Source: Puccinia triticina
Lineage: Eukaryota > Basidiomycota > Pucciniomycetes > Pucciniales > Pucciniaceae
DNA length: 64,000 bases
NCBI RefSeq assembly: GCF_026914185.1
Contig: NC_070572.1
Coordinates: 1,054,001 to 1,118,000, forward strand
Reading direction: 5' to 3'
A program made the position numbers and the translations under genes. Below are positions 10,883 to 22,286 of the stretch, one piece after another. Under the pieces are notes generated by a model. That model was not told the origin of the DNA and ran no database searches. It saw nothing but the letters and a program-made list of their open reading frames with translations. The stretch's first letter is position 1. Every line of letters begins with the position of its first letter.

Positions 10883-12070
10883 ATGGCAGAGACCTCTCAG
10901 CAGAACAGCGCCTCCGCTACCGCCTCAGTCCAGCCGCCGAGGAAAGGCTTCGAAGAGCTAGAGTCAGCATTGCCGCCGCTCCAAGAGGATTTCCTCAAGT
11001 TCCCGGAGGAGGAGCCGCTTCCCCCAGACACAGGGATCCCTCCGGCGCTATACCAGGCGAGAGAGACATCAATAGCTCTAGCCTCGAACAGGTCCACGCC
11101 GGTACCGCGCCCAGTAGACAGGGAACAAATGATCCCTACGGCGAATTATCCTCAGAAGGATCAACCGCCCTCCCAGCCTACCAACCCCGAGGGTATGAGG
11201 CCGAATGCCTCCCCCAGTTTAGCCCTCCTTCCGCCCATTCAGAACCCACGACGGGAAGAGTCTTCCGGCCCGATGGATCTGATCCCAGAAGAAATGGAGC
11301 TGACAGGCCTCATCAACCTCTTCAACAATCAATTCGACATGTTTGTCCGAGCGAGAGAGGCACAGAACACGGCCTCGATGAAGAGACTCCTCTCCCAAGC
11401 TTCGATGACGCAAGAAATGATTATAGAGCTGGTTGGGAGAGCAGACGCTATCCGTCTATGCCAAGAATGGATCCCCAACGAGGAGCTCCATCAATTGAAT
11501 CAATCTCTAGCGCAACAGAACCCGGCAGATCAAACAATCCGCCACCATTCGCAGCTAGCCGTAGCGCCACACGCCAACTATCAACCAATGATAGCCACGC
11601 CGACTCCGGAGCCTACGGGCTTACAGTACCGAGTACCAACGCAGGAGTTCCAGGGTCCTACCCCTTCCAACCGTCAGGAACTTCCACAACCGCGTCCAGA
11701 AGGTCAGATTTACCACGGCCCTCAAATGCCGCAGCAACCACCGCCGCCGCCGCCGCCGCAAGCGCTCCAAGTGAGGCCAATACCAGCTTCTATACCGCGA
11801 GAGGTGGTTCAATTGTTCCGCCCCAGCCCTCATTATCAACCTGGCGGGGTCAATCCACCCCATTATCCTCACACGCAGCAAGGATACGCAGACCACAACC
11901 CCCCTCATCCTCAAGACAATTGGAGAGGATCAGGGAGGAACTGGAGACGCCCCCAGGACGACACTCAGAGAGTACTAGAGATAGGAGAATACCTGATGAG
12001 AGCCACACGAGGAGTGAGGAGAAAATCTATGGACGCGGGAGAGCCAGAGGGAGAGGCCCTTACTAGATGA
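10883..12070 (+). CDS. Gypsy ORF1, proline-rich gag-side protein
   Basis: 395 codons from ATG to TGA at 12068-12070. The N-terminal third is acidic and Pro-rich ([11 protein letters not shown]). A predicted helical segment follows ([20 protein letters not shown] to [20 protein letters not shown]), and the C-terminal half is Gln/Pro-rich with a poly-Pro run near 11745. Both conserved blocks are found in the old copy (34397-34703 and 32806-33472 minus), so this frame, and not the overlapping one, is under selection. It ends 52 bp after the gag-pol frame (one base ahead) becomes open at 12018, so gag-pol could be reached by a +1 shift in the overlap. Probably a gag accessory or N-terminal gag protein; not assigned to a family. 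Confidence 0.7.
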   Translation: MAETSQQNSASATASVQPPRKGFEELESALPPLQEDFLKFPEEEPLPPDTGIPPALYQARETSIALASNRSTPVPRPVDREQMIPTANYPQKDQPPSQPTNPEGMRPNASPSLALLPPIQNPRREESSGPMDLIPEEMELTGLINLFNNQFDMFVRAREAQNTASMKRLLSQASMTQEMIIELVGRADAIRLCQEWIPNEELHQLNQSLAQQNPADQTIRHHSQLAVAPHANYQPMIATPTPEPTGLQYRVPTQEFQGPTPSNRQELPQPRPEGQIYHGPQMPQQPPPPPPPQALQVRPIPASIPREVVQLFRPSPHYQPGGVNPPHYPHTQQGYADHNPPHPQDNWRGSGRNWRRPQDDTQRVLEIGEYLMRATRGVRRKSMDAGEPEGEALTR

Positions 12071-15000
12071 ATCTTTACCCAAAAGTTCCTTAAGTAGTGA
12101 TTCACCACTAGGCCTCAGTTTAGATATTGATAATCTCTCTGATCCTTCAAATAGAGAATTTTTTCTCAATAACCTTAACTCTGAAATGTCTAGAAATGGT
12201 CCCTTGTTCCTAGAAGAAAAATTACAAGTCTTGTTCTCTAAATTTCTCTCTGAATTATCTGGTACTGTTGAAACCATTCCTGGTACTCTTCTTGAATCTT
12301 GTGTCAGCAATTTTAAAGATGTCCTGAATCATTCAATTCTTGATCTCTTTAAAGATGAATTCATTCCCTTTTTGCTTGATCAAATCCTGAATAACATAGG
12401 TGAAAGTGCCAGAGAGAAGTCCACAGTGAATAACAATGTGTTAGAACAACTGAAGAAACACATAGATGATAAGTTTGAGACAGTTCAAGATTTGATTCTG
12501 GTAAATGAATCACAATGTCATTCTAACATGGATACAATTGGCCAAAATCTGAAAGATTTTGAAGAGAAAGTGAGCAACAATCTTACTTCCATTGGTAATC
12601 AGATCAATGACCTTCATGCCAATGAGCACAACAGATTTGAACAATCTAAGAGAAGATTCAGTGACATATCTTCTGTAGTAAACACTGTGAGCTCAAAGCT
12701 GGATTCCGTGTTAATACCAGATGACAGAGACCAACCCCCTCATCTCTTATACAATAATCCCTTCCAGAATGTCCACCATGAGCAACAACAGGAACACAGA
12801 CCTCCTCCTCCTGTTCCTACTCCTGAACCCCAGAGACCACCAAGAGATAACTTTCCTAAGCCTGCTAGCAATACTCCTGAGGCTAAGACCCAAGAGGAAT
12901 TCCCCTACATTGATCATGGAGCAATAGACTTTGAAATGAGGAAGGAACTGTGGAAAGGTATCCCCAAAAATGGAGACTGGGAGAAATTCTCTGGAGAATT
13001 ACCTTACAATCATGAGCTTTGGATTAAAAACACTGATATCCTGGTCAGAGACTACTTGATGCTGGATAACATGATAATCAGTAGATTAACAATCTTGTTA
13101 ACTGACACTGCAAGGAATTGGTACCTAGGCATCAGAGACCAGTATGGAAACAAATCTTGGGCTTGGTGGAAGAATGCCATCAGAAACAAGTTTGGCACTG
13201 AGAACTGGAAATGGAAAATGCAACAAGAGTTTGAGAATGATCACTTTGCCTATGATGGGAGGAAAATCCATAAATGGTTTGGTAATCAGAGAGAAAGACT
13301 GAAAGCTTATCAACCTGAACTCAGTCAGTACCTTATTTGTGAGAAAATCTTAAAGCAATGCCCTCCAAACCTTGAGCATGCTATTAAAAGCAGATACAAA
13401 AGAGATGCCACTGAAATGAGTTTTGAGGATGTGGTTATAATTGCTGAAGAGGTCATAGACAGAGTCATGAAAAGGAACAAGCCTGTGACAAACAATTATA
13501 ACACTCCAAACAGATCCCACTGGAGAAGCAATCCTGCCCCTGAGAAAACTGATAAGCCAACTGACTCCTCTGCCAAAAAGAATCCTGTCTCTGCCCCTGA
13601 GAAAGAAAAACTTATATGCCATTTCTGTAAACAAACTGGTCACTTCTCCAGGGAATGCCCTAAGAAGAAGAACAGGATCAATAATGTAGGAATGGATGAT
13701 GATGATGATCCCAAGAGTGACAATGGAGAAGATCAAGGTGAACCACACAAGTCTGAATCAGAACTAGATGAAGAAGAAGAGAATCATAGAACCAATCATA
13801 TGATTCTTGCCATGGACAATGGGAATGGTGCCAATTATGACCCCTTGGTTGATTTTGATTTTGGAACACATGCTGTAGAGTGTGAGATAAACCAAGACTT
13901 CTCCATTGCTGAAATTCAAGCTGAAACTCATCAACCCCAGACATGGGACAAATCCTGCCAGTCTTCCCACATAGAGGATGCTAGACTGATGAAATGTAAA
14001 CCTGATAGAGGAAAAGCTCATCTTACTGGAAAAGCAAATCTTACCACTGTCCTTATTGAATCCAGAGAACAATCATGTCTTCTTGATAGTGGAGCTTCTT
14101 GCTCAATCATCAGCAACAAATTGCTAGACTCTATATTACCAGAATGGGAAAACAAGCTCATGCCAATTAACCATGCAAAATTTCACAGCTGTAGTGACCA
14201 ATTACAACCAATGGGCATAATAGAAACAGCTTTGATTTTTCCTCACACTAAAGGCTCTATCAGAATTCTAGCAGAATTTGTAGTCATGAAAAATGCAAGA
14301 ATTGACTGTCTTATCCTTGGAAATGATTACATGTCTCTTTATGGCTTTGACATCACAAACAGCAAAGAGAGATTCTTTACCATTGGAAATGAGAACAAGA
14401 GGAAGAAATTCAGTTTTAAGTCTCATCATCTGGAGAAAATGAGCCCTTCCAATGAAATTTCTGCTGTAAAGAAGTCCAATCCTCAACTGCAGAAATTTAT
14501 TACAGAAGAACTCTGTGAAGCCAAGTTCAGTGATAAGTTGACTATTGAGCAAAAGGAGAAGCTGTTTGAAGTCCTCCACAATAACAACCTTGCCTTCTCC
14601 AATACCAACCAGCCCCTTGGTGCCATTAAAGGTCATGAAGTTCATATCAAATTGACAACTGAGAGACCCTATCCTCCTCTCCTCAGAAGACCTCCTTATC
14701 CTGCCAGCCCCAAAAGCAGAGAAGCTCTTGAACAACACATTGAGGAACTAGTAAACCTGAATGTTCTAAGGAAAGTTGGTCATAATGAAGTAGTTGAGAT
14801 CACTACTCCTGTAATCATTGCCTGGCACAATGGAAAGTCCAGAATGGTAGGAGACTTCAGAGCTTTGAATTCATACACTGCTTCAGACAGGTATCCCATT
14901 CCCAAGATCAGTGAGACTCTGAACAACCTGGCCAAAGCTAAGTATCTGACTAGCATGGATGTACTCAAAGGTTTCCACCAGAATGTCATTGTAGAAGATT

Positions 15001-17621
15001 CCAGACATCTACTGAGGATTATTATGCACAAAGGAATCTATGAGTACCTTAGAATGCCCTTTGGGATCAAGAATGCCCCCTCTCATTTCCAGAGAATGAT
15101 GGACATTGAATTCAGAAAGGAAATTGATGAGCAGTGGGTCATTATCTACATTGATGATATCATCATTATGTCCAACACTTGGGAGGAACACCTCAATAGG
15201 ATAGACAGAATCCTGAAAGTTGTCATTAACATGAACATGAAAATCTCCTTGAAGAAGTGTAACTTTGGATTTGATCAGATCAAAGCTCTAGGCCATCTTG
15301 TGTCTGGTATTGCCATAGGAATAGACCAGAATAAAGTAGCTGCTGTCCTCCAAAAACCTGTGCCTAGTAGTAGGAAAGAAATGCAATCATTTCTTGGTTT
15401 TGCTGGGTACTACAGACAACACATTGAGAAGTTTGCAGAGATAGCCAAACCTCTGACTGAGCTGACAAGGATTGATGTCATATATGAGATGACTCATCAT
15501 AGAATAGTAGCCTACAACTTGTTAAAAGAGAAACTGACCACAGCTCCATTGCTATTGTTTCCTGACTGGGCCCATCCTTTCACACTATATGTAGACGCTA
15601 GTATGACTGGTCTAGGTGCTGCTTTACATCAAGTCCAAGTCATTGATGGAGTGAGAAAAGAAGGACCCATTGTTTTCATATCCAGACAACTGAAGGACAG
15701 TGAAACAAGATATGGTGCTAGTCAACTTGAATGCTTATGTCTGGTTTGGGCCCTGGAAAAACTCCATTACTACTTGGATGGCAGTGTATTTCATGTTGTA
15801 ACAGACTGCACAGCTTTGAGATCACTATTGAACATGAAGACTCCCAACAGACATATGCTCAGGTGGCAGATTGCTATTCAAGAATACAGAGGCAATATGA
15901 CCATAATCCACAGAGATGGGAATATTCACAAGAATGCTGATGGACTGAGCAGATGGGCTTTGCCAAATGATCCCAGTAACCCTGCTTATGACCCAGAAGA
16001 CAAGGATGATGATAGATTCCCCATCATGGGCATACATGTCTCTACTTTCAAGAATGAGTTCTTTGACTCAGTGAGAGAAGGCTACAAGCAAGACAAGAAC
16101 ACTACCATATTGTCTGAACTTTTGTTGAAAGATGCTAAAGATGCCCAGTTAAAAAATTCCTTACAAGATCCTTGGAGAAAGCTATATGATGAAGGAAGAT
16201 TCTCCATATTTGATGGCCTCATCTACTTCAGAGAGAAACACAACTCTGTCCTAGTCCTAGCTGACAAAGAAAGTATCAACACCATCTTGCATGAATGCCA
16301 TGACAGTGTCTACTCTGGTCATCTTTCTGAAGATAGGACTTTAGAAAAAGTAGCTGATACTGCTTGGTGGGCTAACTGGAAACAAGACACTGGTGAATAC
16401 TGCTCCTCCTGTGATAGATGCCAGAAAGCAAATAAAGCCACAGGCAAAAGATTTGGACTGCTTATGAAAATTGAGGAACCTTCAAAACCATGGGATGTTA
16501 TTAACATGGATTGGGTAACTTCCTTGTCCCCTGGAGGAGCTGCTAGTTTCAATGCTTGTCTGGTAATAGTGGACAGATACTCTAAGACCCCTATATTTGT
16601 ACCCTGCTTCAAGGATGACTCTGCCATGGACACTGCCATACTGTTTTGGAACAGAGTAATGCCTAGGACTGGAATCCCCAGAATCATCATCTCTGATAGA
16701 GACCCTAAGTTCACATCTGAATTCTGGACTGGTTTGCATAGTATGCTAGGAACAAAACTCTCCTTCTCCACTGCTTACCACCCCCAGACTGATGGATTAG
16801 CTGAAAGGATGATTCAAACACTTGAAGATATGATCAGAAGATTTTGTGCATATGGTCTAGAATTCAAAGACAATGATGGTTACACTCATGATTGGGTTTC
16901 ACTTCTAACAATCCTTGAGCTAGCATATTGCACCAGCATACATTCAACCACTGGAAAACCCCCTGCCATCCTAGAAAAAGGCTGGATCCCAAACCTTCCC
17001 AGGAATTTCTTGAAGCAAGACTCTGTAGACATTCATCCTACTGCTCTTGCCTATGGAAAGATCTTTGAGAAAGCCAGAAAACATGCTGAGCACTGCATAA
17101 CAGAAGCTACATCTTACAACAAAGAGAGATGGGACAAGAGTCACAAAGAACCATCTTTTAAAGTTGGTGATAAAGTCCTAATATCCACAGCAAACTTCAA
17201 CAACCTGTCTGGCCCTAAGAAGATGAGAGACTCCTTCACAGGACCATTCCTTGTGAAAGCTTTACATGGGAAAAATGCTGTAGAAGTGATACTGACTGAA
17301 GAGTTTAGCAGGAAACATCCCACATTTCCTGTCAGCTTGGTGAAACCATACAAAGACCCCAATCCAGACAAGTTCCCCTTGAGACAGAAAGTCAAAGTTG
17401 TCATCCCCCCCATGGATAAGACCCCTCAGAGTAAAGTCATACAAAAGATTCTCAGAGACAAGAGATTGAGAGTGGAAAACAGAGATGTTATGATGTACTT
17501 AGCTAGATACAAAGGTATGAGTGCTGATCATGATGAATGGCTCCTTGAGAAAGACATCCCAGACTCTGCTATCCTTCTCAGGAAATTCAGAAGTGAGAAG
17601 AGGTCTAACCCTGTGGTTTAA
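12018..17621 (+). CDS. Gypsy gag-pol polyprotein (CA-NC-PR-RT-RH-IN-chromodomain)
   Basis: The frame is open from 12018; the first ATG is 12186, giving 1811 aa. Counted from that ATG: coiled-coil-rich region about 40-180; capsid-like domain about 255-400; CCHC zinc knuckle C478, C481, H486, C491; retropepsin DSGAS with D634; reverse transcriptase about 820-1060 with YIDD 988-991; RNase H about 1130-1260 with VDAS and VTDC; integrase zinc-binding HHCC region about 1369-1415; integrase catalytic D1442, D1504 and E1540, with exactly 35 residues between the last two; chromodomain about 1750-1805 ([29 protein letters not shown]). Gag and Pol are in one frame, unlike many Ty3 relatives. Translation starts either at 12186 or, by +1 shifting, from ORF1. 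All catalytic residues are present, so the protein may be functional. It encodes the machinery that copies element RNA into DNA and integrates it. Confidence 0.96.
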   Translation, partial: GENLWTRESQRERPLLDESLPKSSLSSDSPLGLSLDIDNLSDPSNREFFLNNLNSEMSRNGPLFLEEKLQVLFSKFLSELSGTVETIPGTLLESCVSNFKDVLNHSILDLFKDEFIPFLLDQILNNIGESAREKSTVNNNVLEQLKKHIDDKFETVQDLILVNESQCHSNMDTIGQNLKDFEEKVSNNLTSIGNQINDLHANEHNRFEQSKRRFSDISSVVNTVSSKLDSVLIPDDRDQPPHLLYNNPFQNVHHEQQQEHRPPPPVPTPEPQRPPRDNFPKPASNTPEAKTQEEFPYIDHGAIDFEMRKELWKGIPKNGDWEKFSGELPYNHELWIKNTDILVRDYLMLDNMIISRLTILLTDTARNWYLGIRDQYGNKSWAWWKNAIRNKFGTENWKWKMQQEFENDHFAYDGRKIHKWFGNQRERLKAYQPELSQYLICEKILKQCPPNLEHAIKSRYKRDATEMSFEDVVIIAEEVIDRVMKRNKPVTNNYNTPNRSHWRSNPAPEKTDKPTDSSAKKNPVSAPEKEKLICHFCKQTGHFSRECPKKKNRINNVGMDDDDDPKSDNGEDQGEPHKSESELDEEEENHRTNHMILAMDNGNGANYDPLVDFDFGTHAVECEINQDFSIAEIQAETHQPQTWDKSCQSSHIEDARLMKCKPDRGKAHLTGKANLTTVLIESREQSCLLDSGASCSIISNKLLDSILPEWENKLMPINHAKFHSCSDQLQPMGIIETALIFPHTKGSIRILAEFVVMKNARIDCLILGNDYMSLYGFDITNSKERFFTIGNENKRKKFSFKSHHLEKMSPSNEISAVKKSNPQLQKFITEELCEAKFSDKLTIEQKEKLFEVLHNNNLAFSNTNQPLGAIKGHEVHIKLTTERPYPPLLRRPPYPASPKSREALEQHIEELVNLNVLRKVGHNEVVEITTPVIIAWHNGKSRMVGDFRALNSYTASDRYPIPKISETLNNLAKAKYLTSMDVLKGFHQNVIVEDSRHLLRIIMHKGIYEYLRMPFGIKNAPSHFQRMMDIEFRKEIDEQWVIIYIDDIIIMSNTWEEHLNRIDRILKVVINMNMKISLKKCNFGFDQIKALGHLVSGIAIGIDQNKVAAVLQKPVPSSRKEMQSFLGFAGYYRQHIEKFAEIAKPLTELTRIDVIYEMTHHRIVAYNLLKEKLTTAPLLLFPDWAHPFTLYVDASMTGLGAALHQVQVIDGVRKEGPIVFISRQLKDSETRYGASQLECLCLVWALEKLHYYLDGSVFHVVTDCTALRSLLNMKTPNRHMLRWQIAIQEYRGNMTIIHRDGNIHKNADGLSRWALPNDPSNPAYDPEDKDDDRFPIMGIHVSTFKNEFFDSVREGYKQDKNTTILSELLLKDAKDAQLKNSLQDPWRKLYDEGRFSIFDGLIYFREKHNSVLVLADKESINTILHECHDSVYSGHLSEDRTLEKVADTAWWANWKQDTGEYCSSCDRCQKANKATGKRFGLLMKIEEPSKPWDVINMDWVTSLSPGGAASFNACLVIVDRYSKTPIFVPCFKDDSAMDTAILFWNRVMPRTGIPRIIISDRDPKFTSEFWTGLHSMLGTKLSFSTAYHPQTDGLAERMIQTLEDMIRRFCAYGLEFKDNDGYTHDWVSLLTILELAYCTSIHSTTGKPPAILEKGWIPNLPRNFLKQDSVDIHPTALAYGKIFEKARKHAEHCITEATSYNKERWDKSHKEPSFKVGDKVLISTANFNNLSGPKKMRDSFTGPFLVKALHGKNAVEVILTEEFSRKHPTFPVSLVKPYKDPNPDKFPLRQKVKVVIPPMDKTPQSKVIQKILRDKRLRVENRDVMMYLARYKGMSADHDEWLLEKDIPDSAILLRKFRSEKRSNPVV

Positions 17622-17658
17622 TTTCTTACAGAAATCCAACCCTTTTGGTGGTAGGGAA
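17622..17658 (+). other. 3' untranslated stretch and polypurine tract of young Gypsy element
   Basis: After the TAA stop the sequence runs to GGTGGTAGGGAA directly before the 3' LTR TGTCAG. The purine-rich block at the LTR border is the expected plus-strand primer. The old copy has GGTGGTAGGAAA in the same place (complement near 1541-1552), but there it is followed by captured hAT sequence. Confidence 0.75.
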
Positions 17659-18627
17659 TGTCAGCCTTAGAGTCATCACAGCTGACCTAAAAGCTGCCTG
17701 TTCTACCTTTGTTACATATAAATTACTTTATATCTTTTTCATCTTAAGAGATAACCTTGTTTTGACTTCAGATTCTGTTTCCTCATGAAATTCTGACCCT
17801 AGTTACAACTTATCAATTCATTGTAACTATACTCCTTCCCTGAGTTACTGAGTTGTGGCGCGCTTGCGCAGTTGTGACGTGTCAGCACTACCTGGCGCGC
17901 CAAACCACATGTACATATGTAAATTACATAAGCAAACTGTGAAAATTTTCGTAGTCAGAATCCCCCTTGCCTGAGGCGGATCCACAGACTTCAGCACACC
18001 AGAACCACCACCCAGATAACCCCAGGATCACCACAAAAGAGCCTACTCTACTCCCAGTATACCTACCGTCACAGGCGCCTAGGATATTGACAGTAAGTAA
18101 CCTCTTTCACTGAACCTTGATTATCTCAGAGGTACAACTCTGTGTCTTGTTTGATCTGCCTTTTCTTCTTGCTTTGCCTCCTCCTTGATCACAGAGCTGT
18201 CCCTTCTATTCTACAGGCCTTTGCCTCTATCTTGATCACAGGGCTGTCCCTTATAATCACTTGGCCTTTGCCTCAAAATCTAGGTTGCAGGGCTGTCCCT
18301 CAGGTTTCCCATTAAGAACCTTGACTGTCCAGAGAGAAGTCTAAAAAACTGTGGCTGGATTAAACTTATCTAATCCAGATACCCTCCTGAGAGGAAGCTG
18401 TAGCACTTCTAGCACAGATTAGCAGCACTCTTCTGAAGAGTAGCATTGCCAGTGGACGTGCATTCCCACTAGAATAACCTAGTACTTCTCTTCTATCTTA
18501 TCCTGCTTGGTTTCTTTCTCTCTCTTTCTCTTTTTCTCTTACAGTTGTATTTTCTTTATCCCAAGAAATCAAACTGTTGTCCCCCATTTCTTGTGTCCTG
18601 CTGTCACTATAGAGACTCAGGCTCACA
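17659..18627 (+). repeat. 3' LTR of young Gypsy element
   Basis: 969 bp, same length and ends as the 5' LTR, with three substitutions noticed on visual comparison. Followed by the AGTTG target duplication at 18628-18632. Confidence 0.95.
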
Positions 18628-20669
18628 AGTTGCCAAATCTCACTAATTTGGTAGTTTCTTGGTGTTTCTGCCACTATATCTCAGCGCAGCATGGGAGTTC
18701 TTCCATTATATTGGTATCAAGATGATCAAATGCCCTCAAAGATTGATTGAGTACCTCCAATGAGCACAAAAACCCCAATTGGAGCCGGCACAATGTGATC
18801 AGTTGCCAAATATCACTAATTTGGTAGTTTCTTGGTGTTTCTGCCACTATATCTCAGCGCAGCATGGGAGTTCTTCCATGATATTGGTACCAAAATAATC
18901 AAATTCCCCTGAAGATTCATTGGGTACCTTGAATTACCACAAAACCCCCAAATGTAGCAGCCACAATGTGATCAGTTGCCAAAAATCACTAATTTGGTAG
19001 TTTCTCGGTGTTTCTGCCAATATATCTCAGCGCAGCATGGGAGTTATTCCATTATATTGGTACCAAAATGATCAAACACCCTCAAACATTCATTGAGTAC
19101 CTTGGATGACCACAAAACCCCCAAATGTAGCAGCCACAATGTGATCAGTTGCAAAATCTCACTAATTTGGTAGTTTCTTGGTGTTTCTGCCACTATATCT
19201 GAGCACAGAATGGGAGTTCTTCCATGATATTGGTACCAAAATGATCAAATGCCCCTGAAGATTCATTGGGTACCTTGAATTACCACAAAACCCCCAAATG
19301 TAGCAGCCACAATGTGATCAGTTGCCAAAAATCACTAATTTGGTAGTTTCTCGGTGTTTCTGCCACTATATCTCAGCGCAGCATGGGACTTATTCCATTA
19401 TATTGGTACCAAAATGATAAAACACCCTCAAACATTCATTGAGTACCTTGGATGACCACAAAACCCACAAATGTAGCAGCCACAATGTGATCAGTTGCAA
19501 AATCTCACTAATTTGGTAGTTTCTTGGTGTTTCTGCCACTATATCTCAGCACAGCATGGGAGTTCTTCCATGATATTGGTACCAAAATGATCAAATGCCC
19601 CTGAAGATCCATTGTGTACCTTAAATGACCACAATACCCCCAAATGTAGCAGCCACACTGTGATCAGTTGCAAAATATCACTAATTTGGTAGTTTCTTGG
19701 TGTTTCTGCCACTATATCTCAGCACAGCATGGGATTTCTTCCATGATATTAGTACCAAAATGATCACAAGCCGTCAAACATTCATTGAGGCCCTTGGGTG
19801 ACCACAAAACCCTCGAATGTAGCAGCCACAATGTGATCAGTTGCCAAATATCACTAATTTGGTGTTTCTGCCACTATATCTCAGGTCAGAATGGGAGTTC
19901 TTCCATGATATTGGTAACAAAATGATCACATGCCCCTGAAGATTCATTGTGTACCTTGAATGACCACAATACCCCCAAATGTAGCAGCCACACTGTGATC
20001 AGTTGCAAAATATCACTAATTTGGTAGTTTCTTGGTGTTTCTGCCACTAAATCTTACCGCAGCGTGGGATTTCTTCCATTATATTGGTACCAAAATTATC
20101 AAACGCCCTCAAAGATTCATTATGTACCTTGAATGACCACAAAACACCCAAATGTAGCAGCCACAATGTGATCAGTTGCCAAATATCACTAATTTGGTAG
20201 TTTCTTGGTGTTTCTGCCACCATATCTCAGCGCAGCGTGGGAGTTCTTCCATGCTATTGGTACCAAAATGATCAAACACCCTCAAAGATTCATTGAGTAC
20301 GTTGCACGACCACAAAACCCCCAAATGTTGCCACCACAATGTGATCAGTTGCCAAATATCACTAATTTGGTAGTTTCTTGGTGTTTCTGCCCCAATATCT
20401 CAGAGCAGCATGGGAGTTCTTTCATGATATTGGTACCATAATGATCACATGCCTTCAAATCTTTATTGAGTACCTTGAATGACCACAAAACCCCCAAATG
20501 TAGCAGCCACAATGTGATTGGTTGCCAAATATCACTAATTTGGTAGTTTCTTGGTGGTTCTGCCACTATATCTCAGCGCAGCATGGGAGTTATTCCATGA
20601 TATTGGTACCAAAATGATTAATCACCCCTGAAGATTCATTGTGTACCTTGAATGACCACAATACCCCCA

Positions 20670-20781
20670 CACCAGGAAAAAACAATTATCACTTGTCAAC
20701 AAGTGACATAGCAAAGTACAAAGGGGCCTTTGTACTTTATTATGTCACTTGCAGACCAATGATCATTGTTTTTTCCTGGTG
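20670..20781. mobile_element. 112-bp foldback MITE, copy 2
   Basis: CACCAGGAAAAAACAAT to ATTGTTTTTTCCTGGTG, the same length as copy 1 at 3665-3776. It interrupts a satellite unit at ACCCCCAAATG; CCA is duplicated on both sides (20667-20669 and 20782-20784). The central palindrome AAGTACAAAGG-GG-CCTTTGTACTT is perfect here. Confidence 0.88.
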
Positions 20782-22286
20782 CCAAATGTAGCAGCCACAC
20801 TGTGATCAGTTGCAAGATATCACTAATTTGGTAGTTTCTTGGTGTTTCTGCCACTAAATCTCAGCCAGTGTGGGAGTTCTTCCATTATATTGGTACCAAG
20901 ATGATCAAATGCCCTCAGAGATTGATTGAGTACCTCCAATGAGCACAAAAACCCCAATTGTAGCCGGCACAATGTGATCAGTTGCCAAATATCACTAATT
21001 TGGTAGTTTCTTGGTGTTTCTGCCACTATATCTCAGCGCAGCATGGGAGTTCTTCCATGATATTGGTATCAAAATGATCTAATTCCCCTGAAGATTCATT
21101 GGGTACCTTGAATTACCACAAAACCCCCAAATGTAGCAGCCACAATGTGATTGGTTGCCAAATATCACTAATTTGGTAGTTTCTTGGTGTTTCTGCCACC
21201 ATATCTCAGCGCAGAGTGGGAGTTCTTCCATGCTATTGGGACCAAAATGATCAACCACCCTCAAAGATTCATTGAGGACCTTGGACGACCACAAAATACC
21301 CGAATGTAGCAGCCACAATGTGATCAGTTGCCAAATATCACTAATTTGGTAGTTTCTTGGTGTTTCTGCCACCATATCTCAGCGCAGCATGGAAGTTCTT
21401 CCATGGTATTGGTACCAAGATGATCACATGCCCCTGAAGATTCATTGTGGACTTTGAATGACCACAATACCCCCAAATGTAGCAGCCACACTGTGATCAG
21501 TTGCAAAATATCACTAATTTGGTAGTTTCTTGGTGTTTCTGCCACTATATCTCAGTGCAGCATGGGAGTTCTTCCATGATATTGGAACCAAGATGATCAC
21601 ATGCCCCTGAAGATTCATTGTGTACTTTGAATGACCACAATACCCCCAAATGTAGCAGCCACACTGTGATCACATGCCCTCAAAAGTTCATTGAGTACCT
21701 TGGGTGACCACGAAACCCCCAAATGTAGCAGCCACAATGTGATCAGTTGCCAAATATCACTAATTTGGTGTTTCTGCCACTATATCTCAGCGCAGCATGG
21801 GAGTTCTTCCATGGTATTGGTACCAAGATGATCACATGCCCCTGAAGATTCATTGTGTACCTTAAATGACCACAATACCCCCAAATGTAGCAGCCACACT
21901 GTGATCAGTTGCAAAATATCACTAATTTGGTAGTTTCTTGGTGTTTCTGCCACTATATCTCAGTGCAGCCCGGGAGTTCTCCCATGATATTGGTACCAAA
22001 ATCATCACATGCCCTCAAAACTTCATTGTGTACCTTGAATGACCACAAAAACCCCAAATGTAGCAGCCACGATGTTATCGGTTGCCAAATATCACTAATT
22101 TGGGAGTTTCTTGGTGTTTCTGCCACTATATCTCAGCCCAGCGTGGGAGTTCTTCCACGATATTGGTACCAAAATGATCAAATGCCCTCAAATATTCATT
22201 GTGTACCATGAATGACCACAAAACCCCCAAATGTAGCAGCTACGATGTGATCAGTTGCCAAATATAATTAATTTGGTAGTTTGTTG

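Larger units (their letters stand above)
9133..18627 (+). mobile_element. Young, full-length Ty3/Gypsy chromodomain retrotransposon
   Basis: Two 969-bp LTRs (9133-10101, 17659-18627), each TGTCAGCC...GGCTCACA, flanked by the 5-bp duplication AGTTG (9128-9132 and 18628-18632). I found three differences between the LTRs by eye (C/A and T/C near 9270/17790, T/C near 10036/18562), i.e. about 0.3 percent, so insertion was recent. Internal order: primer-binding site, leader ORF0, ORF1, gag-pol polyprotein with protease, RT, RNase H, integrase and chromodomain, polypurine tract. The long polyprotein frame is uninterrupted, so the element may still be active. It sits inside the satellite of the CACTA element, in the opposite direction to the old copy of the same family. 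Confidence 0.97.

Noticed and set aside
10855..12066. Second long frame (about 400 codons) overlapping Gypsy ORF1
   Set aside because: It is open partly because the region is GC-rich. In the old copy only its first part stays open, and no comparable frame survives across 32727-33472, whereas ORF1 is conserved throughout. Treated as a by-product.
12721..13944. Antisense and alternate-frame ORFs over gag-pol (also 13350-13748, 14268-14738, 16319-16771)
   Set aside because: They mirror the coding frame of gag-pol, and the same shadows appear over the old copy.
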